DNA of 43,661 nt, taken from positions 1-43,661 of the forward strand of contig CAINWP010000298.1 in the NCBI GenBank assembly GCA_903854475.1, read 5' to 3'. A model generated the notes under the pieces. That model had not been told where the DNA came from, did no database searches, and was given only the letters and a program-made list of their open reading frames with translations. Each line of letters opens with the position of its first letter. Position 1 is the stretch's first letter. The DNA comes from an uncultured Verrucomicrobiota bacterium (GTDB taxonomy: Bacteria; Verrucomicrobiota; Verrucomicrobiia; Limisphaerales; UBA9464). Positions 31,833-42,226 of the stretch are shown here, piece after piece. The translations under genes and the position numbers were made by a program.

Positions 31833-33296
31833 TCACAGCCGCCGGGCTCTTAAAAAGAGGTGGGTCGCCGGGTTGCTGGGCAGAGGGATTGTCACGGCCT
31901 CCGAGAGACTCTTTCCGACCACAGCGGCGACCCCAGGCAGTTGGGTCCAACTGCCCCCGAGCGAGAGACTCTGCTCAATTTGATAGCTAACTCCCGAGGT
32001 GGCCCGCAGATGAAGATTCAATGCTCCATCCGAGGTGCTGGAAATCTCCAGCGTGGCGACGGCAGGTGCGGGATTCGTGTCGCGGACGATGATATCAAAG
32101 TCTTGGGGCACACTGGTAACCTGATCGCTGATGCTAACCCGTACTCGGTTGGTGCTGGGACCCTGCTGAAGTGTGGGGGTCCAAGAAAGCAAGCCATTGG
32201 TGGTGACGGTCAGGCCAGTCGGACCAGACACCAGTTTGTAGGTGAGCAGTTGGGCGGGCAGGTCGGAATCGGTGGCCTTGAGTTGAAATGAGAGCCGCAG
32301 TCCCTCGGTCACACGGCGTGTGCCCACGGCGGTCCACTCCGGCGGAAGATTTCGCTCTTGGACCACGATGTCGAATTCTTGGGAGGTGCCTTCGATCTTG
32401 TCATTCACTTCTACGCGGACCCGGTTGGTGCTGGGCCCTTGCTCTTCAGTGGGCAGCCAGGAAACCACGCCGTTGGTACTGACCGTCAGGCCCGTCGGAC
32501 CGCTGATGAGGCGGTAGCTCAGGGGTTGGGGCGGAAGGTCGGAATCGGTGGCCCGGAGTTGGAATGAGAGGGTGGAGCCTTCAGAGATACGTCGGTTTAG
32601 GGCCGCCGATGTCCAGACAGGAGCCTTGTTGGGATTAGCTACCGTGACCACCTGGGCAAAAAAGTTACCTTGAGGTCCGACGTTGGGATTGGTGCTGAAG
32701 ATTTGAAGGGTCCAAGAATCGAGGATGTCTGCCTCCTCGAGCATCCAGAAATCCGTATAGCTCCCGATGACGGTGGAGTTTTTGCCCGGCAGTGTAGCCC
32801 CGATGGTGGGTGGGTGGGCTAAGACGAGTCCGGCTCCGTTGTCCGAATCTTGGGGTAGATTGAAGAACTCCACTGTCCAGGTGAAGCGGTCGGGGACTGT
32901 TATCTGAGGTACTGTCAGTGTGGTCACCTGGTAGCCGGGTTGGACCGGATGCATTCCGCTTTCCCAGATCAGGGTGTTGGGCTTTTGAGAAGTAGCAATG
33001 GAGGGGTTCTCCAGTGCTCCGTCGTTTTTGTAAAAACGGATCTTCCACTCACCTGGGGAGATTATATTGGTCGGCGTGTTGCTGAAGTAGAGAAACGTGA
33101 ACTGAGTAACAATCCGTCCTCCTCCCGCCAAGTTAATGTCGTCACCGTGCTGGCGACCGAACATGTAGTAGTTGGTCGTTATCCCGGACATATTCTCGAA
33201 GACGATCTCCGAGGATTGCGTGGTCAGGTGGGCCGACAGGAAAAATACCAGGAAGAGCCAGACGTTTCGTGCTACTTCAGAAAAAAATCGTGTCAT
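31833..33296 (-). CDS. Secreted protein with two tandem putative-Ig/cadherin-like repeats
   Basis: Signal peptide plus two ~90-aa repeats (EGSTLSFQLRATDSDLPPQPLSYRLISGPTGLTVSTNGVVSWLPTEEQGPSTNRVRV / EGLRLSFQLKATDSDLPAQLLTYKLVSGPTGLTVTTNGLLSWTPTLQQGPSTNRVRV). Confidence 0.85.
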   Translation of the reverse strand: MTRFFSEVARNVWLFLVFFLSAHLTTQSSEIVFENMSGITTNYYMFGRQHGDDINLAGGGRIVTQFTFLYFSNTPTNIISPGEWKIRFYKNDGALENPSIATSQKPNTLIWESGMHPVQPGYQVTTLTVPQITVPDRFTWTVEFFNLPQDSDNGAGLVLAHPPTIGATLPGKNSTVIGSYTDFWMLEEADILDSWTLQIFSTNPNVGPQGNFFAQVVTVANPNKAPVWTSAALNRRISEGSTLSFQLRATDSDLPPQPLSYRLISGPTGLTVSTNGVVSWLPTEEQGPSTNRVRVEVNDKIEGTSQEFDIVVQERNLPPEWTAVGTRRVTEGLRLSFQLKATDSDLPAQLLTYKLVSGPTGLTVTTNGLLSWTPTLQQGPSTNRVRVSISDQVTSVPQDFDIIVRDTNPAPAVATLEISSTSDGALNLHLRATSGVSYQIEQSLSLGGSWTQLPGVAAVVGKSLSEAVTIPLPSNPATHLFLRARRL

Positions 33297-33392
33297 CGAT
33301 CGAGACTACTCCGTCTAGGGAGTATCTTTCTACGGCGTCCGGTTGGGACACCAGCTTTGAGAGCAAGTTGGGAAAAGTATGGAGGAATAGAC

Positions 33393-33467
<75 letters not shown>

Positions 33468-33613
33468 GCCAAAACCGGGGCGCTTTATGAAGAGTGTTAA
33501 GGGTCTTGTCAACACGGTGGACGGAATTTGCGAAAAATCTGATGGGCCTGATTGATCTCCAAAAAAATTCAAGTCCCGCTTTTTCGGGTTATTGCTTAGA
33601 GTTGCTCCCAGCA

Positions 33614-35515
33614 ATGCTGACTGTCTCCAATGTGTCGAAGGGGTATGGCGGAAAGACCCTGTTCTCAGATTTGTCCCTGCAGTTCAACCGTCAGGACCGT
33701 TTGGGTCTGGTGGGTCCGAATGGCGCCGGCAAGTCCACGCTCTTCAAACTAATCCTCCAATTGGAGGAGCCCGATGATGGTCTGGTGACCTTCCAACGCG
33801 GGACCACCGTCGGTTTCCTGCCGCAGGAAAGCGCGCCCGTGGGCGATCAGACGGTGATGGAAATTGCCACCAGTCAGCATGCGCCCGGTTCCGAGCCGGA
33901 CGATGATTACCACTCGTATGCCGACGGTCCCGCCATCGCCAAGGCCAAGCGACTGCTCAAGGGTCTGGCCTTTCGGGAAACGGACTTCGATCGGCCGGCG
34001 CGCGAGTTGTCCGGTGGCTGGGTGATGCGGGCACACCTTGCTCGGTTGTTGGTCCATGAGCCGGACATCCTGATGCTGGATGAGCCCACCAACCATCTCG
34101 ATCTTGAGACCCTGATTTGGTTCCAGGGCTATCTGAAGAATTACCCGGGTGCGATCTTGGTCATCTCGCATGACCGGGAGTTTCTCAACCAGTTGGTTAC
34201 CGGTATCGTCGAGATTCGTAACGAGCGACTCTACAGTTACTTTGGTAACTACGACGCCTTTTTGGACGAACGCGAGGCGCAGCAGGAGCAGCAATTGGCC
34301 GCCTTCAAGAATCAGCAGCGCGAAATTGGGCGCTTGATGGATTTCGTGAATCGGTTCCGGGCCAAGAACACGACGGCGACGCGAGCTCAGGCCAAGCTCA
34401 AGCAAATTGATCGTATGGAGAAGATCAACGCGCCGGAACAGGCTGCGTCGACCGTCGATTTTGCATTCCCACAACCGGAGAAAAGCGGTCAGCGGGTAAT
34501 CACCTTGAAGGGGGTCAATTTTGCCTATGGGCAGAACGTCATTTACACGGGTTTGGAGTTCGAGGCGCAGCGGGGAGATCGAACCGTGCTGGTCGGGCCC
34601 AATGGCTCCGGCAAGTCCACGCTCATCAAGCTCTTGGCGGGCAACCTGACTCCCCAGGCGGGCGATCGGGACCTGGGACTGCGAGTCAAGGTGGGATATT
34701 TCTCGCAGTACCGCACCGAAATGCTCCAGCCCGAGCGCACCGTGCTGGAGGAGGCTTCCGACACAGCGGCCCGAGTGACCGATTTGTACATCCGATCACT
34801 GCTGGGGTGTTTCCTTTTCCGGGATGACGACGTCTTCAAAAAAGTGGCCGTGCTCAGCGGTGGTGAGAAGACCCGCTTGGCTCTGGTGAAGTTGCTCCTC
34901 GATCCGCCCAACTTGCTGTTGATGGACGAGCCGACGACCCACCTCGACGTTGCCAGCATCGATGCGCTCGTGGCCGCCTTGAGTGAGTTCATCGGGACTC
35001 TCGTCTTCATCAGCCATGACGTGTACTTCATCCGGGCGATCGCGACCCGCGTGCTGCACATCAGCGGTGGTGTGCTGACACCGTATGCGGGCGACTACGA
35101 TTATTACCTCGAGAAGACCAAGGCCTCCTCGGCGCGTGTGGCGTTGACCGCGTCCTCCAATGGCAACGGTTTGACCAATGCCCGTCCGGCTACCAGTGGT
35201 CCGGCCGTGTCCTCAAAACCGGTGATCACAAACTCCTCCAAGGAGCGTCGGCAGCAGGCGGCAGAGGCCCGCAAGGCGATGGGTTTCCAGAAAAAGCACG
35301 TAACGACCCTGGAAGCCCGTATCGCCTCCCTAGAAGCCAAGCAAGTCCAGTTGACGGCCGAGATGGAAAAGCCCGAGACCTACTCCAAACCGGGTCGATC
35401 CATGGAGATTCAACAACAACTCCGTGCCGTGGGTCACGATTTGCACAAGGTCAGCACCGACTGGGAGGCTGCGGCCACCAAGCTCGCAGAGCTCGAGGCC
35501 GCCTCCGTGGAGTGA
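33614..35515 (+). CDS. ABC-F family ATPase
   Basis: Two ABC domains (GPNGAGKSTLFKLI, GPNGSGKSTLIKLLAG), LSGGWVMRAHLARLL and LSGGEKTRLALVKLLL, two Walker B motifs, C-terminal coiled coil. Confidence 0.95.
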   Translation: MLTVSNVSKGYGGKTLFSDLSLQFNRQDRLGLVGPNGAGKSTLFKLILQLEEPDDGLVTFQRGTTVGFLPQESAPVGDQTVMEIATSQHAPGSEPDDDYHSYADGPAIAKAKRLLKGLAFRETDFDRPARELSGGWVMRAHLARLLVHEPDILMLDEPTNHLDLETLIWFQGYLKNYPGAILVISHDREFLNQLVTGIVEIRNERLYSYFGNYDAFLDEREAQQEQQLAAFKNQQREIGRLMDFVNRFRAKNTTATRAQAKLKQIDRMEKINAPEQAASTVDFAFPQPEKSGQRVITLKGVNFAYGQNVIYTGLEFEAQRGDRTVLVGPNGSGKSTLIKLLAGNLTPQAGDRDLGLRVKVGYFSQYRTEMLQPERTVLEEASDTAARVTDLYIRSLLGCFLFRDDDVFKKVAVLSGGEKTRLALVKLLLDPPNLLLMDEPTTHLDVASIDALVAALSEFIGTLVFISHDVYFIRAIATRVLHISGGVLTPYAGDYDYYLEKTKASSARVALTASSNGNGLTNARPATSGPAVSSKPVITNSSKERRQQAAEARKAMGFQKKHVTTLEARIASLEAKQVQLTAEMEKPETYSKPGRSMEIQQQLRAVGHDLHKVSTDWEAAATKLAELEAASVE

Positions 35516-35542
35516 TTCGGGTAACCCGAGGCGGTAGAATCT

Positions 35543-36613
35543 TTAAATCACCACCTTGAATTTTTCGCCCTTGGCGATGGACAGCGCGAAGCCGGCCATC
35601 AGCTCGGGGATGTATTCGAGGTCCTTGAGGTTCACCATCTCCACCGGTGAGTGCATATAGCGGTTGGGCAGGCTGATGAGGCCGCTGGGGATACCGCCGC
35701 GGGTCCAGAAGATCACGTCGGTGTCGGTGCCGCTGGTGGCGCTCATCGCCTCATGCTGCAACGGAATCTTCTTTTTCTCGGCGACGTCTTCGAGGCGCTG
35801 GATAACGGCCGGATGGTTGCAGCCGCCGTGTGTCAATGCGGGGCCGCTACCGAGCTTAATATCTCCATGGGCACGCTGGTCCACGGTGGGGTAGTCCGTG
35901 GCGTGGGTGACATCCACCACCAGGGCCGTCTCCGGATTCAGTGAGTAGGCAATTTGGCGGGCTCCGAGCAGACCCACTTCTTCCTGCACGTTGGCCACGG
36001 CGCAGACTTCGACATTGAGTTTCTTAACCAGGGGTTTGAGCAACCGGAGCGTCTCGGCAACTGCGAAGGTTCCGATGCGGTTGTCGAAGGCGCGCGCGAC
36101 AGCCAAATCGCCGCGCAGCATCTCAAAGCGGTCATTCAGCGTGATCGGATCTCCGATGCGTACCAGCTTCAGCGCGGCGTCCTTGGAGGCGACGCCAATG
36201 TCGATGAAGAGTTCGTGGATCTTGGGGGCTTTGGGCTCGCTGTCGCCGCGGGTGAGGTGCGGGGCAACGTTGCCGACCACGCCAAGAACCGGACCTTGTC
36301 GGGTGTGGATGGTAACCCGCTGGGCCTTGGTGATGGCCGGGTCGATGCCGCCGGTTCTGCGGACGTGGATAAACCCCTCTGCGGTGATGAAGTTCACCGA
36401 CATGGCGATTTCATCGGCGTGAGCGGCGAGCATGAGTCGGGGGCCGCCCCCTTTGTTAAGCACCGCCACGCAGTTCCCGTAGGCATCGGAGAAGGTTTCA
36501 TCGGCGTAAGTGCCGGCGTAGTCCATCCAGGCGCGCAGACCGCGCGTTTCATACCCGACGGGGCTGGGAGTGTTGACGAGGGTTTCCAGGAAGGTCAGCG
36601 ATTGCGAACGCAT
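35543..36613 (-). CDS. M42 family metallopeptidase
   Basis: LMLAAHADEIAMSVNFITAEGFIHVRRTGGID, ARAFDNRIGTFAVAETL, VANVQEEVGLLGARQIAY, MSATSGTDTDVIFW. Confidence 0.94.
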   Translation of the reverse strand: MRSQSLTFLETLVNTPSPVGYETRGLRAWMDYAGTYADETFSDAYGNCVAVLNKGGGPRLMLAAHADEIAMSVNFITAEGFIHVRRTGGIDPAITKAQRVTIHTRQGPVLGVVGNVAPHLTRGDSEPKAPKIHELFIDIGVASKDAALKLVRIGDPITLNDRFEMLRGDLAVARAFDNRIGTFAVAETLRLLKPLVKKLNVEVCAVANVQEEVGLLGARQIAYSLNPETALVVDVTHATDYPTVDQRAHGDIKLGSGPALTHGGCNHPAVIQRLEDVAEKKKIPLQHEAMSATSGTDTDVIFWTRGGIPSGLISLPNRYMHSPVEMVNLKDLEYIPELMAGFALSIAKGEKFKVVI

Positions 36614-36674
36614 ACCTCGGGAGTTTGCCTCAGGTGACAGGGGGTGCCAAGGGGGACCCGTGATCTGTCTACGG

Positions 36675-37418
36675 TCAATGACTCCTCGTGTCGGGCTGCC
36701 GACGGAAGCGATTTTCTAGGAGGAGGCGCCAAACCATCCACGCCGCCTCAATGGCGATGTCTCGTGACATCTTTGAGACACCCTGCTCCCGATCGGTGAA
36801 GATGATGGGAACCTCGGCGATCTTGAGACCCCGACGCCAAATGCGATGGGTCAGTTCGATTTGGAAACTGTAGCCATTGGCTGTGACTGAACCGACATCG
36901 ATGGCTGCCAACGTCTCCCGTCGAAAGCATTTGAAGCCTCCGGTCGGGTCGCTGAAGGGCATGCCGGTGATGATTCGAGTGTAGAAGCCGCCCCAGAGGG
37001 AGAGCAGCAGTCGGGGCAGCGGCCAATTGATGACGCGAATGCCGCCCGAGTAGCGTGAACCCAGCACCAAATCCGCCTTCTGTTCTTGGGCCGTTTGGAG
37101 AAAGCGGGGGATGTCCGACGGATTGTGGGAGAAGTCGGCATCCATCTCGAAGATGAACTGATAATCGCGGCTCAAGGCCCACTGAAACCCCGCCACATAG
37201 GCGCGACCCAGACCATCCTTCACCGTGCGGTGCAGCACATGGACCCAAGGGTTTTTCGAAGCCAGCTCATCGGCGATCTGGCCGGTGCCGTCGGGCGAGT
37301 TGTCGTCCACCACCAGCAAATCGACCGGCACGGGCAGCGAGCCAAGTCGGCGGACCAACTCGGGCAGATTTTCCCGCTCGTTGTAGGTCGGTACGATGAT
37401 GAGCGTCTCGGCCAGCAT
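36675..37418 (-). CDS. Polyprenol monophosphomannose synthase-like GT2 glycosyltransferase
   Basis: IIVPTYNERENLPELVRRL, LLVVDDNSPDGTGQIADEL, IFEMDADFSHNPSDIPRFL, GMPFSDPTGGFKCFRRETL. Confidence 0.92.
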   Translation of the reverse strand: MLAETLIIVPTYNERENLPELVRRLGSLPVPVDLLVVDDNSPDGTGQIADELASKNPWVHVLHRTVKDGLGRAYVAGFQWALSRDYQFIFEMDADFSHNPSDIPRFLQTAQEQKADLVLGSRYSGGIRVINWPLPRLLLSLWGGFYTRIITGMPFSDPTGGFKCFRRETLAAIDVGSVTANGYSFQIELTHRIWRRGLKIAEVPIIFTDREQGVSKMSRDIAIEAAWMVWRLLLENRFRRQPDTRSH

Positions 37419-37528
37419 AAGTCTTCCGACGCAAGGTAACGGTCCATCGGCACCCTAAACAAATGCGAAATTCCAAGACTTGTCTCCGGATGCTTGCATC
37501 GGAGCGTTTCTTGGGGAGCCTTTGGTCC

Positions 37529-38551
37529 ATGAAGATTCCTCGTAGGGCATTCGTGGGCTCATCACTGGCGGCCATTGCGGGCGGTCCGCTCATCGCCGCC
37601 AATTCGAAGCCGGGTCCGAAAGTCCGCCGGGAGGCGGATGCTCGAGCCAAGCCGCCCTTGGTCATTTCGACCTGGCCCTTCGGCAAGCCCGCCAACGACC
37701 GCACTCTAGAGGTGCTCCGTTCTGGAAAATCTGGCTTGGACGCTGTGGAGCAGGGGGTGCGATTGGCTGAGGACGACCTTTCCAATGCCAGCGTGGGTCT
37801 TGGAGGGATTCCCGCGGCTCATGGTGTGGTCCAGTTGGATGCCTGCATTATGTCCGGTCCGGGACATAAGGCTGGATCGGTGGCTGCGGTCGAGGGATTC
37901 AAGCACCCGGTCTCCATCGCGCGCCGCGTCATGGAGGAAACCCGCCATGTGATGCTGGTGGGCGAGGGGGCTCAGCGGTTCGCCCGTGAGCGAAAGTTTG
38001 AGGAAGGACCCGCGGTCACGCCGGGTCAGAAGGCGGCCTGGGAAAACTGGAAGAAGGCGCAGGAGGCTGAGAAGGCCAAGATACCGAACCACGACACCAT
38101 CGCCCTTCTCATGCTGAGCCCGTCGGGTGATATCTTTGGGGCGTGTTCCACCTCCGGTTGGGGTTACAAGATTCAGGGTCGGGTAGGCGATTCCCCCATC
38201 ATCGGTGGCGGGCTTTACGTGGACAACGCGGTGGGTGGCGCTGGCGCCACCGGCATTGGTGAGAACGTGATGCGCTATTGCGGCTCGTTCTTGGTGGTGG
38301 AGTTCATGCGGCAGGGGATGTCTCCGACCGAAGCCTGCCTGGCCACGTTGCACCGGATTGCTTCCATGGACCCCAAGGGCTACGATCTCAGCATCAACTT
38401 CATCGCCCTCGACAAGCGGGGGCGTTTCGGTGCGGCGGGTACTGGTCAAGGTTTCCAGTATTCGGTGGCCTGCGACGACTACAGCAAGGTGCTGCAAAGT
38501 CCGGGGGTTACCCAGAAGCCGGTGGGGCCCCTGGGCGGCAATCGTCTTTAA
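37529..38551 (+). CDS. N4-(beta-N-acetylglucosaminyl)-L-asparaginase-like Ntn hydrolase, Tat-like leader
   Basis: RRAFVGSSLAAIAGGPLIAA leader, GLDAVEQGVRLAEDD, NHDTIALLML (nucleophile Thr), VGDSPIIGGGLYVDNAVGGAGATGIGE. Confidence 0.88.
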   Translation: MKIPRRAFVGSSLAAIAGGPLIAANSKPGPKVRREADARAKPPLVISTWPFGKPANDRTLEVLRSGKSGLDAVEQGVRLAEDDLSNASVGLGGIPAAHGVVQLDACIMSGPGHKAGSVAAVEGFKHPVSIARRVMEETRHVMLVGEGAQRFARERKFEEGPAVTPGQKAAWENWKKAQEAEKAKIPNHDTIALLMLSPSGDIFGACSTSGWGYKIQGRVGDSPIIGGGLYVDNAVGGAGATGIGENVMRYCGSFLVVEFMRQGMSPTEACLATLHRIASMDPKGYDLSINFIALDKRGRFGAAGTGQGFQYSVACDDYSKVLQSPGVTQKPVGPLGGNRL

Positions 38552-38581
38552 TCGACCGGTGTTTCCTCGAGTGGCGGCCGG

Positions 38582-39793
38582 TCACTTTGAACCGGCGGGC
38601 AACGCCACCTGACCGGGCCGGCTCAGGTAATAAAGGAGATCCCGGGTCTGCTGTTCGGTGAGGTTGGCGATGAGGCCTTCGGGCATCATCGATATGGCCG
38701 TGGCCTCGATCTTACGGATTTCCGAGCGCGGCAGGGTGATCAGTTCGTTGGCCGTCTGCAGGGTGATCCCGCTCGCGTCCTGGGACTTGATCATGCCGGT
38801 GAGCACTCGCTCGTCCTTCGTCTCGATGGTCGAAGCCAGGTACTCGTTGGGGATGACCGAGTTGGGGTAGAGGATATTCTGAAGCAAATAGTCGAGATCG
38901 GCGCGATTGGCCCCGGTGATGTCCGGACCAACAGCGCCACCAGTGTCAAAGAGGTGGTGGCACTGGGCGCAAATTTGATTAAAAACCACGCGACCCCGGG
39001 GGCCGTCGCCGGGTTGAGATCCACCGGCCGCGTAGAGCCGCTTTACCCGTTCCACCTCGGCCTTCATGTCCGGGCTAGTTTCTTTCATCACCCCCCAGAT
39101 CTGAGTCAGGTCGCTGGCCAAGGTGGGGTCTTTAAGTGAGCGCAATTGGCGGACGAGGTCTGCAGTTAAGGAGGCCTTCGGAACCGAGCCTCCACGAACC
39201 GCTTCTACCAGGGGGCGGGCGTAGGTGGATCGGGAGGCGAGCGTGTTCAGGGCGTCCCGCTGTTCGGCGGCATTGAATTGTGAGAATCCGGCCAGGAGCA
39301 CGGAAGGGGTCTTGGCATCGTCGAACCCGGCCAGGCCGCGCAGCGCGGTAGCCCGGATGCCGGGTTCGGTGCTGAGTTTTTGGAGGAGAGGCACCAGGGC
39401 TGCATCTCGGGTTCGGAGCAGGGTCTCCAAGGCTGCGGTGCGGTCCGCGGAGGCGGCGTTGGAATCCGAGGCGATGGCACGCAGGGAATCCAAGGCCCGG
39501 GCACTTCCGAAGACGGTCCCCAGATTCCGGGCCAAGCGCTGGGTCTCCGCGTCGGGGGCTGCTGCCAGTGTGGACTCGAGCTCGTTCCACCCGCTCGGAG
39601 CAGTCACTCCGTTACGTCCGCGGAGGGCTGCCTCCATGCCTCGCAACACATCCAGTCGAAGGGCAATGTCGGGTGTGGCCGCCGCCAGGGCCGTCAGGCG
39701 GTCGAGGGGCCCCTCGGCCAAGAGCACGGAAGAGAACAGGCTCAAGGCCAGCGTCCAGAGGCACCCGTTCCGAAACCATTGCGTGGATTTCAC
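38582..39793 (-). CDS. HEAT-like repeat protein with a C-terminal PVC-type heme-binding (c-type cytochrome) domain
   Basis: CAQCHHLFDTGGAVGPDITGANRADLDYLLQNILYPNSVIPNEYLASTIETKDERVLTGMI. CXXCH motif; N-terminal signal peptide. Confidence 0.88.
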   Translation of the reverse strand: MKSTQWFRNGCLWTLALSLFSSVLLAEGPLDRLTALAAATPDIALRLDVLRGMEAALRGRNGVTAPSGWNELESTLAAAPDAETQRLARNLGTVFGSARALDSLRAIASDSNAASADRTAALETLLRTRDAALVPLLQKLSTEPGIRATALRGLAGFDDAKTPSVLLAGFSQFNAAEQRDALNTLASRSTYARPLVEAVRGGSVPKASLTADLVRQLRSLKDPTLASDLTQIWGVMKETSPDMKAEVERVKRLYAAGGSQPGDGPRGRVVFNQICAQCHHLFDTGGAVGPDITGANRADLDYLLQNILYPNSVIPNEYLASTIETKDERVLTGMIKSQDASGITLQTANELITLPRSEIRKIEATAISMMPEGLIANLTEQQTRDLLYYLSRPGQVALPAGSK

Positions 39794-39993
39794 GCCGGTA
39801 AGGCTACGCAGGAGCCGAAGGGCAGCAAGCTGTCGTTGACCTCAAACATCGTTTGGAGCGTCGCCAGTGGGGTGGGGTTGATTTGCCGAGGGGGAAATAC
39901 TCATTGCACCTTCTAACTGTGCTGTGGCTAAGTTTCGCGCCTTTCCGCGGGAAAACCTCGGGAATGGTGGGTTCCACGACGTTGGGGATATTC

Positions 39994-40272
39994 ATGAAGC
40001 GCTGGCGCATGCAAGTCTTGTACTTAGGTCGGGTGCAAGGCGTGGGTTTTCGCTATCAGACGAAACGGCAGGCGACGGGCTTCGAGGTATCAGGAACGGT
40101 GCGGAACTTGCTAGATGGACGGGTTGAACTGGTCGCCGAGGGCGAGCGGTCCGAGTTGGAAGAATTTCGGAAGGCAATCCGTGAGTGCGGGTTGGGTCCG
40201 ATGATTCGTAACGAGGACGTGACATGGACCGAGGCCACGGGCGGTTTCCGGGGTTTCGAGATCGTGCGGTAA
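39994..40272 (+). CDS. acyP: Acylphosphatase
   Basis: LGRVQGVGFRYQTKRQATGFEVSGTVRNLLDGRVELVAEG signature. Confidence 0.93.
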   Translation: MKRWRMQVLYLGRVQGVGFRYQTKRQATGFEVSGTVRNLLDGRVELVAEGERSELEEFRKAIRECGLGPMIRNEDVTWTEATGGFRGFEIVR

Positions 40273-40278
40273 ACGAGA

Positions 40279-41001
40279 ATGAGGTACGCCATTATAGCTG
40301 ACATCCATGGGAACCTAGAAGGTCTCCAGCGGGTGCTTGCCGACATCCAGGAACAAAAGTGTACCCATGTCGTGTGTTTGGGCGATGTCGTCGGATATGG
40401 CGCCAACCCGAAGGAGTGTCTCGACATCGTGCGCGGGATGAATATCCCCACGGTCAAGGGCAACCATGACGAATACATCGGCCTCGATGAAGACCCCGAG
40501 GGGTTCAATGACGCCGCGGCCGAGGCGGTGGCTTGGAGTCGTTCCCAATTGACGGCGGACGACCGCAAGTGGTTGAGGGAACTCAAGTATTTCCGTTTGG
40601 TGGCCAATTTCTCCATCGTCCATGCGACCTTGGATGGCCCCCAGCGATGGGGTTACGTGTTCGAGAAGCTGGAGGCGGCCGCGAGCTTCACCTATCAGAA
40701 CACCCAGTTGTGCTTCTTCGGTCACACTCACGTGCCGGTGGCCTTCATTCGTGATACCGGAGTGCGCGGTGGGCAGTACTCGAAGCTGAAGATCGAGCCC
40801 GGTCGCAAGTATTTCATTAACGTGGGCAGCGTCGGTCAGCCGCGTGACGGCGACCCTCGTGCGGCCTACGTGGTGTACGATTTCCCGACCCAGACCGTGG
40901 AGCTGCGTCGCCTCGAATACGATATTCCAACGACCCAGAAGAAGATTTTGGACGCGGGTCTCCCGCCTCGATTGGCTCAGCGCTTGGCAACCGGCCGCTG
41001 A
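40279..41001 (+). CDS. Metallophosphoesterase family protein
   Basis: AIIADIHGNLEGLQRVL, LGDVVGYGANP, VKGNHDEY, FFGHTHVPVAF. Confidence 0.93.
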   Translation: MRYAIIADIHGNLEGLQRVLADIQEQKCTHVVCLGDVVGYGANPKECLDIVRGMNIPTVKGNHDEYIGLDEDPEGFNDAAAEAVAWSRSQLTADDRKWLRELKYFRLVANFSIVHATLDGPQRWGYVFEKLEAAASFTYQNTQLCFFGHTHVPVAFIRDTGVRGGQYSKLKIEPGRKYFINVGSVGQPRDGDPRAAYVVYDFPTQTVELRRLEYDIPTTQKKILDAGLPPRLAQRLATGR

Positions 41002-41137
41002 GTTTTTTGGGGCAAGTTTGGAGGGCGAGCGTTTCGATTAAAGAGGTTGGATTTCAGGTTCGCGAAGGGGTCACGACTGGGTCACGAATGGGTCACAAAA
41101 AGCTCCGGTGGTTTATGGTCTGGGTTCCTGTGGTCGC

Positions 41138-42175
41138 GTGAAGATCCTTATCCTCAAGCCAAGTTCCCTGGGAGACGTGATCCACGCACTTCCCGTGCTG
41201 CGGCTCCTGCGGCTTGAGTTTCCGGAGGCCCAGATAGATTGGTGGATTCTCCGTGGGCTGATGCCTCTCCTCGAGGGCGATCCCGATTTGCGTCGGCTCG
41301 TTCCCTTCGACCGGAAGGATTGGGCCAAGCCGCGGCATTGGCCGTCGGTGTTTCGACTGGTGCGCCAACTCCGATCGGAGCGCTACGACTGGATCCTGGA
41401 CCTCCAAGGCCTGGCACGCTCAGCGTTGTTTGGTCGGGCGTGTGCCAGTGCTGGTACTCGGTATGTCGGGGTGCGGGACTGGCGGGAATTGGCCCCGTTG
41501 TTTCAGGGCGAATCGGTGCCTCGGCCTTCGCCACAAGCCCATGCTGTGGACTGGCAGCGGGCCTTGTTGACACACCTGGGAGTGCCCTTACGCACCGGTG
41601 GTTGGGAATGGATTCCCCGTCGGCTGGCGGCTGCGGAGCGCCTGAAGCACGAGTTTGCCGAGTTGAACCAGGGTCGCTGGATGGGTCTTCAACCGGGGGC
41701 TCGCTGGGACAACAAGCGGTGGCCGGTGGCTCGGTTTGTGGAACTCATTGGTCTTTTGTCGCGATCCCACCCGGGGCATCGGATCGCTATTTTTGGAGGG
41801 CCTGACGACTTAGCTCTGGGTCGGGCTCTGGCGTCGGCCGATCCGGGGCGCTGTTTGGATTTGACGGGTCGCCTGACCTTACCAGGCATGATCGAGGCCT
41901 TGCGCTGTGTGGACCTGTTGGTGACCAACGACACGGGCCCGATGCATGTGGCCGCGGCCTTGGGCAAGCCGGTGGTGGCGGTGTTCGGTCCGACGGATCC
42001 TTCCAGGACCGGTCCCTATGGCCAGGTGGAGTTCGTACTTCGGGCTCCGCAACCGCCGGCGTGTGCCCCCTGTTTAAAGCCCGTTTGCCGTTACTCGGAA
42101 CCGCTGGCTTGCCTGAATCGGATCACAGCCGCCCAGGTGGCCGTGGCCGTGGCCGGGCGTTTGGCTGCAGAGTGA
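41138..42175 (+). CDS. Glycosyltransferase family 9 (heptosyltransferase-like)
   Basis: ILILKPSSLGDVIHALPVLRLLRLEFPEAQIDWW, LVTNDTGPMHVAAALGKPVVAVFGPTDPSRTGPYG. GTG start proposed. Confidence 0.92.
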   Translation: MKILILKPSSLGDVIHALPVLRLLRLEFPEAQIDWWILRGLMPLLEGDPDLRRLVPFDRKDWAKPRHWPSVFRLVRQLRSERYDWILDLQGLARSALFGRACASAGTRYVGVRDWRELAPLFQGESVPRPSPQAHAVDWQRALLTHLGVPLRTGGWEWIPRRLAAAERLKHEFAELNQGRWMGLQPGARWDNKRWPVARFVELIGLLSRSHPGHRIAIFGGPDDLALGRALASADPGRCLDLTGRLTLPGMIEALRCVDLLVTNDTGPMHVAAALGKPVVAVFGPTDPSRTGPYGQVEFVLRAPQPPACAPCLKPVCRYSEPLACLNRITAAQVAVAVAGRLAAE

Positions 42176-42226
42176 GGGCTTTCCAGAACGGTCTTCGACT
42201 TAGATTTCAGGGCCGTTGCTGAGGGG

